The notes beneath the pieces are model-generated. The model had not been told where the DNA came from, searched no databases, and worked only from the letters and a program-made list of their open reading frames with translations. A program made the position numbers and the translations under genes. DNA of 64,000 bases. It comes from Rhizobium bangladeshense. Its GTDB lineage: Bacteria > Pseudomonadota > Alphaproteobacteria > Rhizobiales > Rhizobiaceae. This document shows, piece by piece, positions 26,406 through 34,433 of the stretch (position 1 is the stretch's first letter; each line of letters begins with the position of its first letter). The stretch covers positions 62,001-126,000 of the forward strand of contig NZ_LYPL01000009.1 of NCBI RefSeq assembly GCF_001662075.1, given 5' to 3'.

Positions 26406-27752
26406 ATGGACATGGCCATACCCGTTGCTTTGATCGATGATGACGGCGATCTGCGCCGCGCCACGGCCCAGACGCTGGAACTCGCCGGCTTCTCCGTTTC
26501 CGCCTATGACGGCGCCAAAGCGGCGCTGGCCGACCTGCCGGCCGACTTCGCCGGCCCCGTCGTCACCGATATCCGCATGCCCGAGATCGACGGGCTGCAG
26601 CTGTTCGCCACGCTCAAGGGCATGGATGCCGACCTGCCCGTCATCCTGATGACCGGCCACGGCGATATCCCGATGGCCGTCCAGGCCATCCGGGACGGCG
26701 CCTATGACTTCATCGCCAAACCCTTCCCCGCCGACCGGCTCGTCCAGAGTGTGCGCCGCGCCAGCGAGAAACGGCGGCTCGTCCTGGAAAACCGCATGCT
26801 GCGCAAGGCTGCCGACGACGCGCAGGAGACTTTGCCGCTGATCGGCCAAACGCCCGTCATGGACAATCTCAGGAAGATCCTTCGCCATATCGCCGATACA
26901 GATGTCGACGTGCTGGTCGCCGGCGAAACCGGCAGCGGCAAAGAAGTGGTCGCCCAGATCCTGCATCAGTGGAGCCATCGCCGAAAGGGCAACTTCGTGG
27001 CCCTGAACTGCGGGGCGCTGCCCGAAACCGTCATCGAAAGCGAGCTGTTCGGTCATGAGGCCGGCGCCTTTACCGGCGCCCAGAAGCGCCGCACCGGCCG
27101 CATCGAACATGCAAGCGGCGGCACGCTTTTCCTCGACGAGATCGAAAGCATGCCTGTCGCCACACAGGTGAAGATGCTACGGGTGCTGGAGATGCGTGAA
27201 ATCACCCCGCTCGGCACCAACGAGGTGCGCCCGGTCGACCTGCGCGTCGTCGCGGCCGCCAAGATCGACCTTGGCGACCCCGAGGTGCGCGGCGATTTCC
27301 GCGAGGACCTCTATTACAGGCTGAATGTAGTGACCATTTCGATTCCGCCGCTGAGGGAACGTCGCGACGATATTCCGCTACTGTTTTCCCACTTCAGCGC
27401 CCGCGCCGCCGAGCGCTTCCGCCGCGATGTGCCGCCGCTTTCGGAGGCGGTGCGCCGCCACCTTGCCTCGCATCCATGGCCCGGCAACGTTCGCGAACTC
27501 TCCCATTATGCCGAACGCGTGGTGCTTGGCGTCGAAGGCGGCGGAGCGCCATCCCTTGCCCCCTCGCCGACCGGCGGCACGCTGCCCGAGCGGCTGGAAC
27601 GCTACGAGGCCGAGATTATCCGTGACGCGCTCGCGAGCAATGACGGCGACGTGCGACGCACCATTGAGGCGCTCGGCATCCCGAGAAAGACGTTTTACGA
27701 CAAGCTCCAGCGGCACGGCATCAACCGCGGCGGTTATGCCTCGCGCAAATAG
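26406..27752 (+). CDS. dctD: Sigma-54-dependent response regulator DctD
   Basis: The 448-residue activator has an N-terminal receiver domain with the phosphorylation site D55 (VVTDIRMPEIDG), a central AAA+ domain with the Walker A motif GETGSGKE, the sigma-54-contacting loop ELFGHEAGAFTGA and Walker B GTLFLDEIES, and a C-terminal Fis-type helix-turn-helix (DVRRTIEALGIPRKTFYDKL). Phosphorylated by DctB, it drives open-complex formation by RpoN polymerase at dctA. Its stop is 1 bp from the stop of the convergent Lrp-type gene. Confidence 0.97.
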   Translation: MDMAIPVALIDDDGDLRRATAQTLELAGFSVSAYDGAKAALADLPADFAGPVVTDIRMPEIDGLQLFATLKGMDADLPVILMTGHGDIPMAVQAIRDGAYDFIAKPFPADRLVQSVRRASEKRRLVLENRMLRKAADDAQETLPLIGQTPVMDNLRKILRHIADTDVDVLVAGETGSGKEVVAQILHQWSHRRKGNFVALNCGALPETVIESELFGHEAGAFTGAQKRRTGRIEHASGGTLFLDEIESMPVATQVKMLRVLEMREITPLGTNEVRPVDLRVVAAAKIDLGDPEVRGDFREDLYYRLNVVTISIPPLRERRDDIPLLFSHFSARAAERFRRDVPPLSEAVRRHLASHPWPGNVRELSHYAERVVLGVEGGGAPSLAPSPTGGTLPERLERYEAEIIRDALASNDGDVRRTIEALGIPRKTFYDKLQRHGINRGGYASRK

Positions 27753-27753
27753 T

Positions 27754-28221
27754 TCAGACTTCCACCAGCCCGAGCCTCTTCACCTGCCGGATCGTCAGCA
27801 TGGTGCGCACGGTATCGACATGCTCGTTCGCCGTCAGCACCTCGATGACGAAATCCTGGAAGTGGGTCAGATTTTCTGCCACGCAATGCAGCAGGAAATC
27901 GCTGTCGCCCGAGACCATCCAGGCTTGGCGCACCAGCGGCCATTCGGTGGTGGCGGCGGCGAAGGCCTTGAGATTGCCTTCCGACTGATGTTTGAGCCCG
28001 ACCATGCAGAAGGCGACCAGGTCGAAGCCGAGCTTCGGGCTGTTCAGCATGGCGTGATAGCCTTCGATGATGCCGGCGTCCTCGAGCTTGCGCACCCGTC
28101 GCAGGCAGGGCGGCGCCGAAATGCCGACGCGATCGGCGAGCTCGACATTGGTCATGCGGCCGTCGGCCTGCAGCTCGCGGAGGATCTTTATGTCGATGAC
28201 GTCGAGCTCGGTGCGACCCAC
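27754..28221 (-). CDS. Lrp/AsnC-family transcriptional regulator
   Basis: The 155-residue protein has an N-terminal helix-turn-helix (LQADGRMTNVELADRVGISA, near 15-35, followed by PCLRRVRKLEDAGII) and a C-terminal RAM/ligand-binding domain (LVAFCMVGLK ... SGDSDFLLHCVAEN). No ATG exists in frame near the domain start; I chose the GTG at 28221, which has AAAGG 7-8 nt upstream and gives the normal family length. It is divergent from trxB over 231 bp. The amino acid effector and targets are unknown. Confidence 0.88.
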   Translation of the reverse strand: MGRTELDVIDIKILRELQADGRMTNVELADRVGISAPPCLRRVRKLEDAGIIEGYHAMLNSPKLGFDLVAFCMVGLKHQSEGNLKAFAAATTEWPLVRQAWMVSGDSDFLLHCVAENLTHFQDFVIEVLTANEHVDTVRTMLTIRQVKRLGLVEV

Positions 28222-28452
28222 ATCATGGCCTTTCTTTAATTCTCCGCGGCGAGCTTCTATATAAAGCCGCGGAATACGCAAGAAAGTTTCACGCTGATGA
28301 CGGATTCTTGCACAACAAGGTGATTTGCCTTGTTGGTAACGCAAGGCTGCCCTTGAATAAAAGCATTGGTCGTTCATAAATGGCGCATGGACCGCGAAAC
28401 GGCCGCAATCGCTATCTAGCCGCCGCCCTCCTGCCAGTCGAAAGGAAATGAC

Positions 28453-29427
28453 ATGCCCGCCCGCCACACCAAGGTGCTCATCATCGGTTCCGGACCCGCG
28501 GGCTATACAGCCGCGGTCTATGCCGCGCGCGCCATGCTGAAGCCGGTTTTGATCGCCGGTCTCGAACAGGGCGGTCAGCTGATGATTACCACCGATGTCG
28601 AGAACTATCCGGGCTTTGCCGATCCGATCCAGGGTCCCTGGCTGATGGAGCAGATGCTGCAGCAGGCAAAACATGTCGGCGCCGAGATCGTCAATGATCT
28701 GGTGACCGAGGTCGACATGAACCAGCGGCCCTTCGTCGCCCGCACCGACAGCGGCCAGGTCTGGACCGCCGATACGCTGATCATCGCTACCGGCGCCAAG
28801 GCCAAGTGGCTCGGCATCGAAAGCGAACAGCATTTCCAGGGCTTCGGTGTTTCAGCCTGCGCCACCTGCGACGGCTTCTTCTATCGCAACAAGGATGTGA
28901 TCGTTGTCGGCGGCGGCAACAGCGCCGTCGAAGAGGCGCTCTATCTCTCCAACATCGCCAAGTCGGTGACATTGGTGCATCGCCGCGACACTTTCCGCGC
29001 CGAGAAAATCCTGCAGGAACGTTTGTTCGCCAAGGAAAACGTCAAGGTGCTGTGGAACACTGAAGTGGCCGAAATAACAGGCACGCCGGCCAAGCCCCCG
29101 ATGCCGCAATCCGTCTCCGGCGCCCGCCTGCGTGACGTCAGAACCGGTGCTGTCACCGAGATGCCGATCCATGGTGTCTTCGTCGCCATCGGCCACGCGC
29201 CGGCAACCGAGCTCTTCAAGGACAAGCTGAAGCTGAAGGACAATGGCTATCTCTGGACCGCGCCCGATTCGACCGCGACCAGCCTCGAGGGTGTCTATGC
29301 CGCCGGCGACGTGACCGACGACACCTTCCGCCAGGCCGTCACCGCCGCCGGCATGGGGTGCATGGCAGCGCTCGAAGCCGAGCGATATCTGACGGGCCAC
29401 ATGCCCGTCGCCGTGGCCGCGGAGTAA
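28453..29427 (+). CDS. trxB: Thioredoxin reductase
   Basis: The 324-residue cytoplasmic flavoenzyme transfers electrons from NADPH to thioredoxin. It shows the FAD motif VLIIGSGPAGYTAAVYAAR at the N-terminus, the redox-active CATCDG (near 138-143), the NADPH motif VVGGGNSAVEEALYLS and the C-terminal FAD motif GVYAAGDVTDDTFRQAVTAA. GAAAGGAA lies just before the ATG. The LysR regulator LsrB/VtlR follows 8 bp after the stop, so the two are probably co-transcribed. Confidence 0.97.
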   Translation: MPARHTKVLIIGSGPAGYTAAVYAARAMLKPVLIAGLEQGGQLMITTDVENYPGFADPIQGPWLMEQMLQQAKHVGAEIVNDLVTEVDMNQRPFVARTDSGQVWTADTLIIATGAKAKWLGIESEQHFQGFGVSACATCDGFFYRNKDVIVVGGGNSAVEEALYLSNIAKSVTLVHRRDTFRAEKILQERLFAKENVKVLWNTEVAEITGTPAKPPMPQSVSGARLRDVRTGAVTEMPIHGVFVAIGHAPATELFKDKLKLKDNGYLWTAPDSTATSLEGVYAAGDVTDDTFRQAVTAAGMGCMAALEAERYLTGHMPVAVAAE

Positions 29428-29434
29428 GATCGGC

Positions 29435-30346
29435 ATGAGAGGCGGGGGAATGCCACTGGATTGGGACAAGCTGCGTATTTTCCACGCAGCTGCCGAGGCG
29501 GGTTCGTTCACGCACGCGGCTGATAAGCTGCATCTGTCCCAATCCGCCATCAGCCGTCAGGTGAGCGCGCTGGAGCAGGATGTCGGCACCAAGCTGTTTC
29601 ACCGCCATGCGCGCGGCCTGATCCTGACGGAGCAGGGTGAACTGCTGTACCGCACCGCCCATGACGTGCTGCTGAAGCTCGAAACCGTGAAGATGCAGCT
29701 CACCGAGACGACCGAGACGCCGTCCGGCAAGCTGCGTGTGACGACGACGGTCGGCCTCGGCCAGGGCTGGCTGACCGATAAGATCCAGGAATTCCTGCAG
29801 CTTTATCCCGATGTGCAGATCCAGCTGATCCTCGACAATGAGGAAGTGGATGTGAACATGCGCCATGCCGACTGCGCAATCCGCCTGCGTCAGCCGCAGC
29901 AGTCCGACCTCATCCAACGCAAACTCTTCACCGTGCACATGCACGTCTATGCCGCTCCCTCCTACATCAACCGCCATGGCGAGCCGCAGAAGATCGAGGA
30001 TCTCGACAACCACCGCATCATCACCTTCGGCGAGCCGGCGCCGAGCTACCTGCTCGATGTCAACTGGCTCGAGGTCGCCGGCCGCTCGTCCGACAACAAG
30101 CGGATCCCGCATCTGCAGATCAACAGCCAGACCTCGATCAAGCGCGCCTGTCTCCTTGGAATCGGTGTCGCCTGCCTTCCGGATTACATCGTCGGACGCG
30201 ATCCCGGCCTGATTCAGCTGGCGATCAACGCCGATGTTCCCTCCTTCGACACCTATTTCTGCTACCCCGATGAAATCAAGAACGCCGCCAAGCTGAAGGC
30301 TTTTCGCGATTTCATTGTCAGCAAGGCCAGAAACTGGAATTTTTAA
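29435..30346 (+). CDS. lsrB: LysR-family regulator LsrB/VtlR
   Basis: The 303-residue regulator has the winged helix SFTHAADKLHLSQSAISRQV and an effector domain (LRVTTTVGLGQGWLTDKIQE; SIKRACLLGIGVACLPDYI). The sequence and position after trxB match LsrB of Sinorhizobium, orthologue of VtlR in Brucella and Agrobacterium. LsrB affects oxidative stress, LPS and symbiosis; VtlR directly activates an AbcR sRNA. ATG 29450 (MPLDWDKLRIF) is an alternative start, but 29435 has GGAG about 10 nt upstream. Two AbcR sRNA genes lie immediately downstream. Confidence 0.88.
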   Translation: MRGGGMPLDWDKLRIFHAAAEAGSFTHAADKLHLSQSAISRQVSALEQDVGTKLFHRHARGLILTEQGELLYRTAHDVLLKLETVKMQLTETTETPSGKLRVTTTVGLGQGWLTDKIQEFLQLYPDVQIQLILDNEEVDVNMRHADCAIRLRQPQQSDLIQRKLFTVHMHVYAAPSYINRHGEPQKIEDLDNHRIITFGEPAPSYLLDVNWLEVAGRSSDNKRIPHLQINSQTSIKRACLLGIGVACLPDYIVGRDPGLIQLAINADVPSFDTYFCYPDEIKNAAKLKAFRDFIVSKARNWNF

Positions 30347-30392
30347 TCAAATTTATGGAATGTTTTCCATACTATGCATGGGACGCATGACT

Positions 30393-30439
30393 GGCATGCA
30401 CAAATGTGGGTTGCCGTTTGCCCATTAAACCACCATATC
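30393..30439 (+). promoter_or_regulatory. abcR1 promoter with upstream conserved box
   Basis: GGCATGCACAAA (30393-30404) precedes a -35-like TTGCCG (30411-30416), a 17-bp spacer and CATATC (30434-30439). The same box, spacer and -10 recur with identical distances before the second sRNA. The box adjoins the -35 element, the usual place for a LysR activator site, so it is a candidate LsrB/VtlR operator. Confidence 0.65.
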
Positions 30440-30446
30440 GCACATA

Positions 30447-30561
30447 GCTGATGCACATGGTGGCTTTTCCTCCCAGTTCCACCGCATTAGCTGTTCCCCT
30501 CTGGAGGTTTTTAACCTTCACAATTATAAGGGCCCTGGTTTTCCAGCGGCCCTCTTTTTTT
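30447..30561 (+). ncRNA. abcR1: AbcR1-type (alpha-r15) trans-acting small RNA
   Basis: The approximately 115-nt RNA contains the anti-Shine-Dalgarno CTCCCA loop (TCCTCCCAGTTCCACCGC) and the strongly conserved core ATTAGCTGTTCCCCTCTGGA. It ends with a terminator stem GGGCC...GGCCC followed by seven T residues. AbcR RNAs bind Hfq and block translation of many ABC-transporter mRNAs by pairing to their ribosome sites. The 5' end is placed 8 nt after the -10 box by inference. A sister copy follows at 30670. Confidence 0.9.
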
Positions 30562-30615
30562 GCCTTAGCTTACCCAGGTATGCCGCGCCGCAAAAAAATT
30601 GTGCGGCGCATAGCA

Positions 30616-30662
30616 GGCATGCACAAAAAAGCATTGAAACCTGCCTAAGGAAGCACCATATC
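30616..30662 (+). promoter_or_regulatory. abcR2 promoter with upstream conserved box
   Basis: GGCATGCACAAA (30616-30627), TTGAAA (30634-30639), a 17-bp spacer and CATATC (30657-30662) reproduce the abcR1 promoter geometry to the base, while the intervening bases differ. The -35 is closer to consensus than in abcR1. Confidence 0.65.
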
Positions 30663-30669
30663 CCTTTCG

Positions 30670-30783
30670 GCTGATGCATTTCGTGGTTTCTCTCCCAGTA
30701 CCACCGCATTAGCTGTTCCCCTCTGGAGGTTTTGACCTTCACAACTTATAAGGGCCCTGGTTTTCCGGTGGCCCTCTTTTTTT
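30670..30783 (+). ncRNA. abcR2: AbcR2-type (alpha-r15) trans-acting small RNA
   Basis: The approximately 114-nt RNA shares with abcR1 the CTCTCCCAGTACCACCGC region, the core ATTAGCTGTTCCCCTCTGGA and a terminator (GGGCCCTGG...GGTGGCCC plus T7). The first 25 nt and the terminator loop differ, so the two could have partly separate targets. It lies 108 bp after abcR1 with its own promoter, the tandem arrangement known from Agrobacterium and Sinorhizobium. Confidence 0.9.
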
Positions 30784-30850
30784 GCACAAAATTTGCGCAC
30801 ACGCGGCAGGCTGCCGCCTCACGCCTCCGTGATTTGCATATCGACGAGCA

Positions 30851-30888
30851 TCGATCCATATATCGAGAAAATACGATTTATGGATCGA
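30851..30888. promoter_or_regulatory. Inverted repeat over the ArsR start codon (candidate operator)
   Basis: TCGATCCATA (30851-30860) and TATGGATCGA (30879-30888) are exact inverse complements separated by 18 bp. The right arm includes the ATG at 30880. Binding by the encoded ArsR-family protein would block its own transcription. Confidence 0.55.
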
Positions 30889-31191
30889 CAAACGGCGATG
30901 GACAGAGACGAGATCATCAAGGCGCTCGCGCATCCCACCCGGATGGCCATTCTGAACTGGCTGAAAAATCCGGAGGAACATTTCCTCACGCAGGAGCATC
31001 CTTTCGAAATGGGGGTCTGCGCCAGCCAATTCGAACGGTGCGGCCTGTCGCAGTCGACGGTTTCGGCCCATCTCGGGACACTGCACCGCGCCGGCCTCGT
31101 CACCACCAAACGCGTGGGACAATGGATCTTCTACAAGCGCAACGAAGACACCATCGCAGCCTTCCTCAAGCAGCTGACGCAGGACCTGTAA
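30880..31191 (+). CDS. ArsR-family (winged-helix) repressor
   Basis: The 103-residue protein has the ArsR opening DEIIKALAHPTRMAILNWL, a recognition helix CGLSQSTVSAHLGTLHRAGL and a beta wing TKRVGQWIFYKRN. It lacks the classical metal site ELCVCDL. Instead two cysteines, C47 and C54 (GVCASQFERCG), flank the helix before the recognition helix, which suggests thiol or electrophile sensing. It is followed after 124 bp by an old-yellow-enzyme gene, a common electrophile-inducible target. Starts at 30880 and 30898 are both possible. Confidence 0.85.
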   Translation: MDRQTAMDRDEIIKALAHPTRMAILNWLKNPEEHFLTQEHPFEMGVCASQFERCGLSQSTVSAHLGTLHRAGLVTTKRVGQWIFYKRNEDTIAAFLKQLTQDL

Positions 31192-31315
31192 AATCTCCGC
31201 CGCAGCCCTGATGGCCCGATCGGCCTTGACGCAGCGGCGCTCGACCATCTCTCCGCCTGGGGCCGGGCCGCCCTTGCCCCCGCCGAGTGATCCTCCCGCA
31301 AAAGAAAGGACCATC

Positions 31316-32440
31316 ATGGCCAAGCTTTTCGAGCCCACCAAGGTTGGCGACATCACCGTCAAGAACCGCATCGTCATGGCGCCGCTCACTCGCAACCGCT
31401 CGCCGGGCGCGATCCCCAACGACCTCAACGTCGAATATTACCGCCAGCGCGCCACGGCAGGACTGATCATCACCGAAGCGACTGCGATCACCCATCAAGG
31501 CCAGGGTTATGCCGACGTGCCCGGTCTTTATAGCAAGGCAGCGCTCGAAGGCTGGAAGCGTGTGACCGACGCCGTTCACGCCGCCGGCGGCAAGATCGTC
31601 GTACAGATGTGGCATGTCGGCCGTATTTCGCACACGACGCTGCAGCCGGACGGCAGCAAGCCGGTCTCCTCGACCAATCGCGTCGCCAAGGCCAAGACCT
31701 ACCTGGTCAACGCCGACGGCAGCGGCAGCTTCGCCGACACCTCCGAGCCGCGTGCGCTCGAAACCGCCGAAATCCCTGGCATCGTCGAGGATTACCGCAA
31801 GGCTGCCCGCGCCGCCATCGACGCCGGCTTTGACGGTGTCGAAATTCATGGCGCCAACGGCTATCTGCTCGACCAGTTCATTCGTGACGGCGTCAATGAC
31901 CGCACCGACCAATATGGCGGCTCGATCGAGAACCGCACGCGCCTGGCCTTCCAAGTCGTGGATGCCGTCGTGAGGGAAGTCGGTGCCGGCCGCACCGCGA
32001 TCCGCATTTCACCGGTGACGCCGTCGGGCGAAAGCTACGATTCCAATCCGCAGGCCACCTTCGCCCATGTCGTTGAGGGACTGGCCAAATACGACCTCGC
32101 TTATATCCACGTCATCGAAGGCCAGACGGGCGGCGACCGTGATTACAAGCAGGGCGACAATCCTCCATTCGACTACAAGGCACTGCGCCGGACCTATGAA
32201 AAGGCCGATGGCAAGGCCAACTGGATGGTCAATAACGGCTATGACCGCGACTTGGCGGTCGATGCCGTCGAAAGCGGCCGCGCCGACCTCGTCGCCTTCG
32301 GCAAGCCCTTCATCGCCAATCCCGACCTCGTCGAACGGCTAGCAAAGAACTTGCCGCTCAACACGCCGGACCAGTCGACCTTCTACGGCGGCACCGCCAA
32401 GGGTTACATCGACTATTCCGCTGTCGAGAAGGTCGCCTGA
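31316..32440 (+). CDS. Old yellow enzyme-family alkene reductase (NemA-like)
   Basis: The 374-residue FMN-dependent TIM-barrel enzyme reduces activated C=C bonds of electrophiles such as N-ethylmaleimide, quinones and nitro-esters with NAD(P)H. Visible are the N-terminal KNRIVMAPLTRNRSPG, the substrate-binding WHVGR, the strand EIHGANGYLLDQFIRDGVN with a conserved His/Asn pair and YGGSIENRTRLAFQV. The ATG at 31316 has AAAGGA 5 nt upstream. Control by the upstream ArsR protein is inferred from context. Confidence 0.93.
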   Translation: MAKLFEPTKVGDITVKNRIVMAPLTRNRSPGAIPNDLNVEYYRQRATAGLIITEATAITHQGQGYADVPGLYSKAALEGWKRVTDAVHAAGGKIVVQMWHVGRISHTTLQPDGSKPVSSTNRVAKAKTYLVNADGSGSFADTSEPRALETAEIPGIVEDYRKAARAAIDAGFDGVEIHGANGYLLDQFIRDGVNDRTDQYGGSIENRTRLAFQVVDAVVREVGAGRTAIRISPVTPSGESYDSNPQATFAHVVEGLAKYDLAYIHVIEGQTGGDRDYKQGDNPPFDYKALRRTYEKADGKANWMVNNGYDRDLAVDAVESGRADLVAFGKPFIANPDLVERLAKNLPLNTPDQSTFYGGTAKGYIDYSAVEKVA

Positions 32441-32517
32441 GGCCTTCGGATCAGAATTGCGAAATCCCGCTGAGAGGCGGGATTTCCATTTCCGCTCCAT
32501 CTTTGTACGGTGTCGCC

Positions 32518-33318
32518 ATGTTCGCTCCCTATCTCGATCGCTGGTCGCTCGTTGCCGACGGCGAGCCGATCCTCACCCAATCGAGCCGCCTGCTGCCGGT
32601 CTTCTGGCAGGATAGGCCCGCCATGCTGAAGGTCGCGACCGACACCGACGAACGATATGGCGCGCTGTTGATGCAATGGTGGGACGGCGATGGCGCTGCC
32701 CATGTCTACGCCCATGAGGGCGACGCCGTGCTTCTGGAACGGGCGACGGGCAAACGGTCGCTGCTTGCCATGGCGATGAATGGCGAAGACGACGAGGCCA
32801 GCCGTATCCTCTGCCGGACGGCCGCAAGGCTGCATGCGCCGCGCCAAAAGCCGCTTCCCGATCCAATACCCCTCACACGCTGGTTCCGTGAACTGGAGCC
32901 GACGGCCGATAAAGTTGGCGGCACATTTGCCGATTGCTCGACGGTCGCCAACGCTCTTCTTTCCGACCCGCGCGAAGTCACCATCCTCCACGGCGACATT
33001 CACCACGGCAATATTCTCGATTTCGAGACACGCGGCTGGCTGGCGATCGATCCGAAGCGCCTTCATGGCGAACGCGGCTTCGATTTCGCCAATATCTTTG
33101 CCAACGAGGAGCTGCCAACCATCACCGATCCCAGCCGTTTCCGCCGCCAGCTCGCCGTCGTCTCGATGGAAGCGAGGCTCGAGCCGAAGCGGCTTTTGCA
33201 GTGGATCGCCGCCTATTCCGGCCTTTCGGCCGCCTGGTTCCTCGGAGACGCAAACACGCCTCAGGTCGAGACGGCTCTGATGGTCGCCCGGCTCGCCCTT
33301 TCCGAACTTGCGGCTTAA
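32518..33318 (+). CDS. APH(6)/hydroxyurea-type phosphotransferase
   Basis: The 266-residue protein resembles the aminoglycoside/hydroxyurea kinase family: an N-terminal FAPYLDRWSLVADGEPI, the catalytic loop HGDIHHGNILD with the Asp base, and the metal-binding AIDPKRLHGERGFD. Such enzymes phosphorylate streptomycin at position 6, or hydroxyurea; chromosomal homologues often have no proven resistance role. The start is the ATG at 32518. The gene overlaps the convergent epimerase gene by 4 bp at the stops. Confidence 0.85.
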   Translation: MFAPYLDRWSLVADGEPILTQSSRLLPVFWQDRPAMLKVATDTDERYGALLMQWWDGDGAAHVYAHEGDAVLLERATGKRSLLAMAMNGEDDEASRILCRTAARLHAPRQKPLPDPIPLTRWFRELEPTADKVGGTFADCSTVANALLSDPREVTILHGDIHHGNILDFETRGWLAIDPKRLHGERGFDFANIFANEELPTITDPSRFRRQLAVVSMEARLEPKRLLQWIAAYSGLSAAWFLGDANTPQVETALMVARLALSELAA

Positions 33319-34340
33319 TGTCCGCCCTGCAGTGAATGCCCGACAACGGCGGACGCAGGCTGCTGATGCTGCGGTTCGGACAGGCAGCCGAGCGCCACGA
33401 GCGTCGCCTTGACGGCTTCGTCGATCGGTGTGCGCGGCTCGTTTCCGAGTTCAGCCGTCAGTCTGCTGTTCGACATCCGCAACGGCACCTTCCACAGATA
33501 ACGCATCTCCATGATCTCCCGCATCAAGGGAAGGAAGGCCGCGGAGAGCGGCACGATCCACCAGGGAAAACGCCTGATCTTCGCCGTGCCGCCGGCAACG
33601 CGCCTGATCGCTTCCGCCATCTGCATGCCGTCGGCATCCCAGAAACCGTCCATATGATAGACGGCAAAGGACGGCAGCCGATCCGCCCGTTCGATAAGCT
33701 GCGCCATGGTTTCCGCCATGTCGGGCAAGTAGGTCCATTGATGACCGACGCCACGCCGTCCGGGGTTTTTGATCGTGCTGACCGGCTTGCCCGGCGTCAC
33801 AAGGCCGGACGAGAACCAGCTGTTGGCAGTGGCGCCGGGGCCGAAGAAATCACCGGCGCGGACGATGATGACGCCGATGCCGGCTTGCGCCGCCGCCTTC
33901 AGCCGTTCCTCCATCTCGACCCGGATCGCACCTTTCCTGGTCACCGGATGCTGCGGGCTCTCCTCCGACGGCATCGGCAGGGCATCGGGACCGAAATTGT
34001 AGACGTTGCCGGGCAGCACGATGCGCAGGCCGAAAGCGCGGGCAGCGGTAATTGTATTGCCGAGCATCGGCAGCACCAGCTTGTCCCAGCCGCGGTAGCC
34101 CGGCGGATTGACGGCATGGACAATCAGCCCGACGCCTTCGGCCGCCTTCAGGATGTCGCAGGCATTCATCGCATCGCCCTGTACCCAATCGAATGCCGGC
34201 TCGTTCCGCATCGCCCGTTCCGCATCACGATTCAGCGCGCGGATCCGCCAGCCGCGCCCCAGCAGCTTTCGCGCAACCGCGCCGCCAATCCCACCGGTTG
34301 CACCGAGAACAAGGGCGGTCTTCTTCGTCTCTCTGCTCAT
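33315..34340 (-). CDS. NAD-dependent epimerase/dehydratase family protein (extended SDR)
   Basis: The 341-residue protein has the nucleotide-binding motif LVLGATGGIGGAVARKLLGR and an atypical middle region (LPGNVYNFGP, then VEMEERLKAA where classical enzymes carry YxxxK), followed by VIIVRAGDFFGPGA. The YxxxK motif is degenerate (N-V-Y-N), so it may act as a reductase or as a non-catalytic NAD(P)-binding regulator. It is divergent from a LysR gene only 93 bp away, which probably regulates it. I prefer the ATG at 34340, with AAGGAG 9 nt upstream, over 34349. Confidence 0.82.
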   Translation of the reverse strand: MSRETKKTALVLGATGGIGGAVARKLLGRGWRIRALNRDAERAMRNEPAFDWVQGDAMNACDILKAAEGVGLIVHAVNPPGYRGWDKLVLPMLGNTITAARAFGLRIVLPGNVYNFGPDALPMPSEESPQHPVTRKGAIRVEMEERLKAAAQAGIGVIIVRAGDFFGPGATANSWFSSGLVTPGKPVSTIKNPGRRGVGHQWTYLPDMAETMAQLIERADRLPSFAVYHMDGFWDADGMQMAEAIRRVAGGTAKIRRFPWWIVPLSAAFLPLMREIMEMRYLWKVPLRMSNSRLTAELGNEPRTPIDEAVKATLVALGCLSEPQHQQPASAVVGHSLQGGH

Positions 34341-34433
34341 CACATGCATCTCCTTCGATCCATGAAATGAATATGCTCCGGTTGCTGGGTAAACGAAATT
34401 GACGAAATCAGTGGATCAGATATACAAAAATAT

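Noticed and set aside
30393..30783. Direct repeats as a CRISPR or transposon signature
   Set aside because: Only two units about 223 bp apart, each with promoter and terminator; they are tandem sRNA genes.
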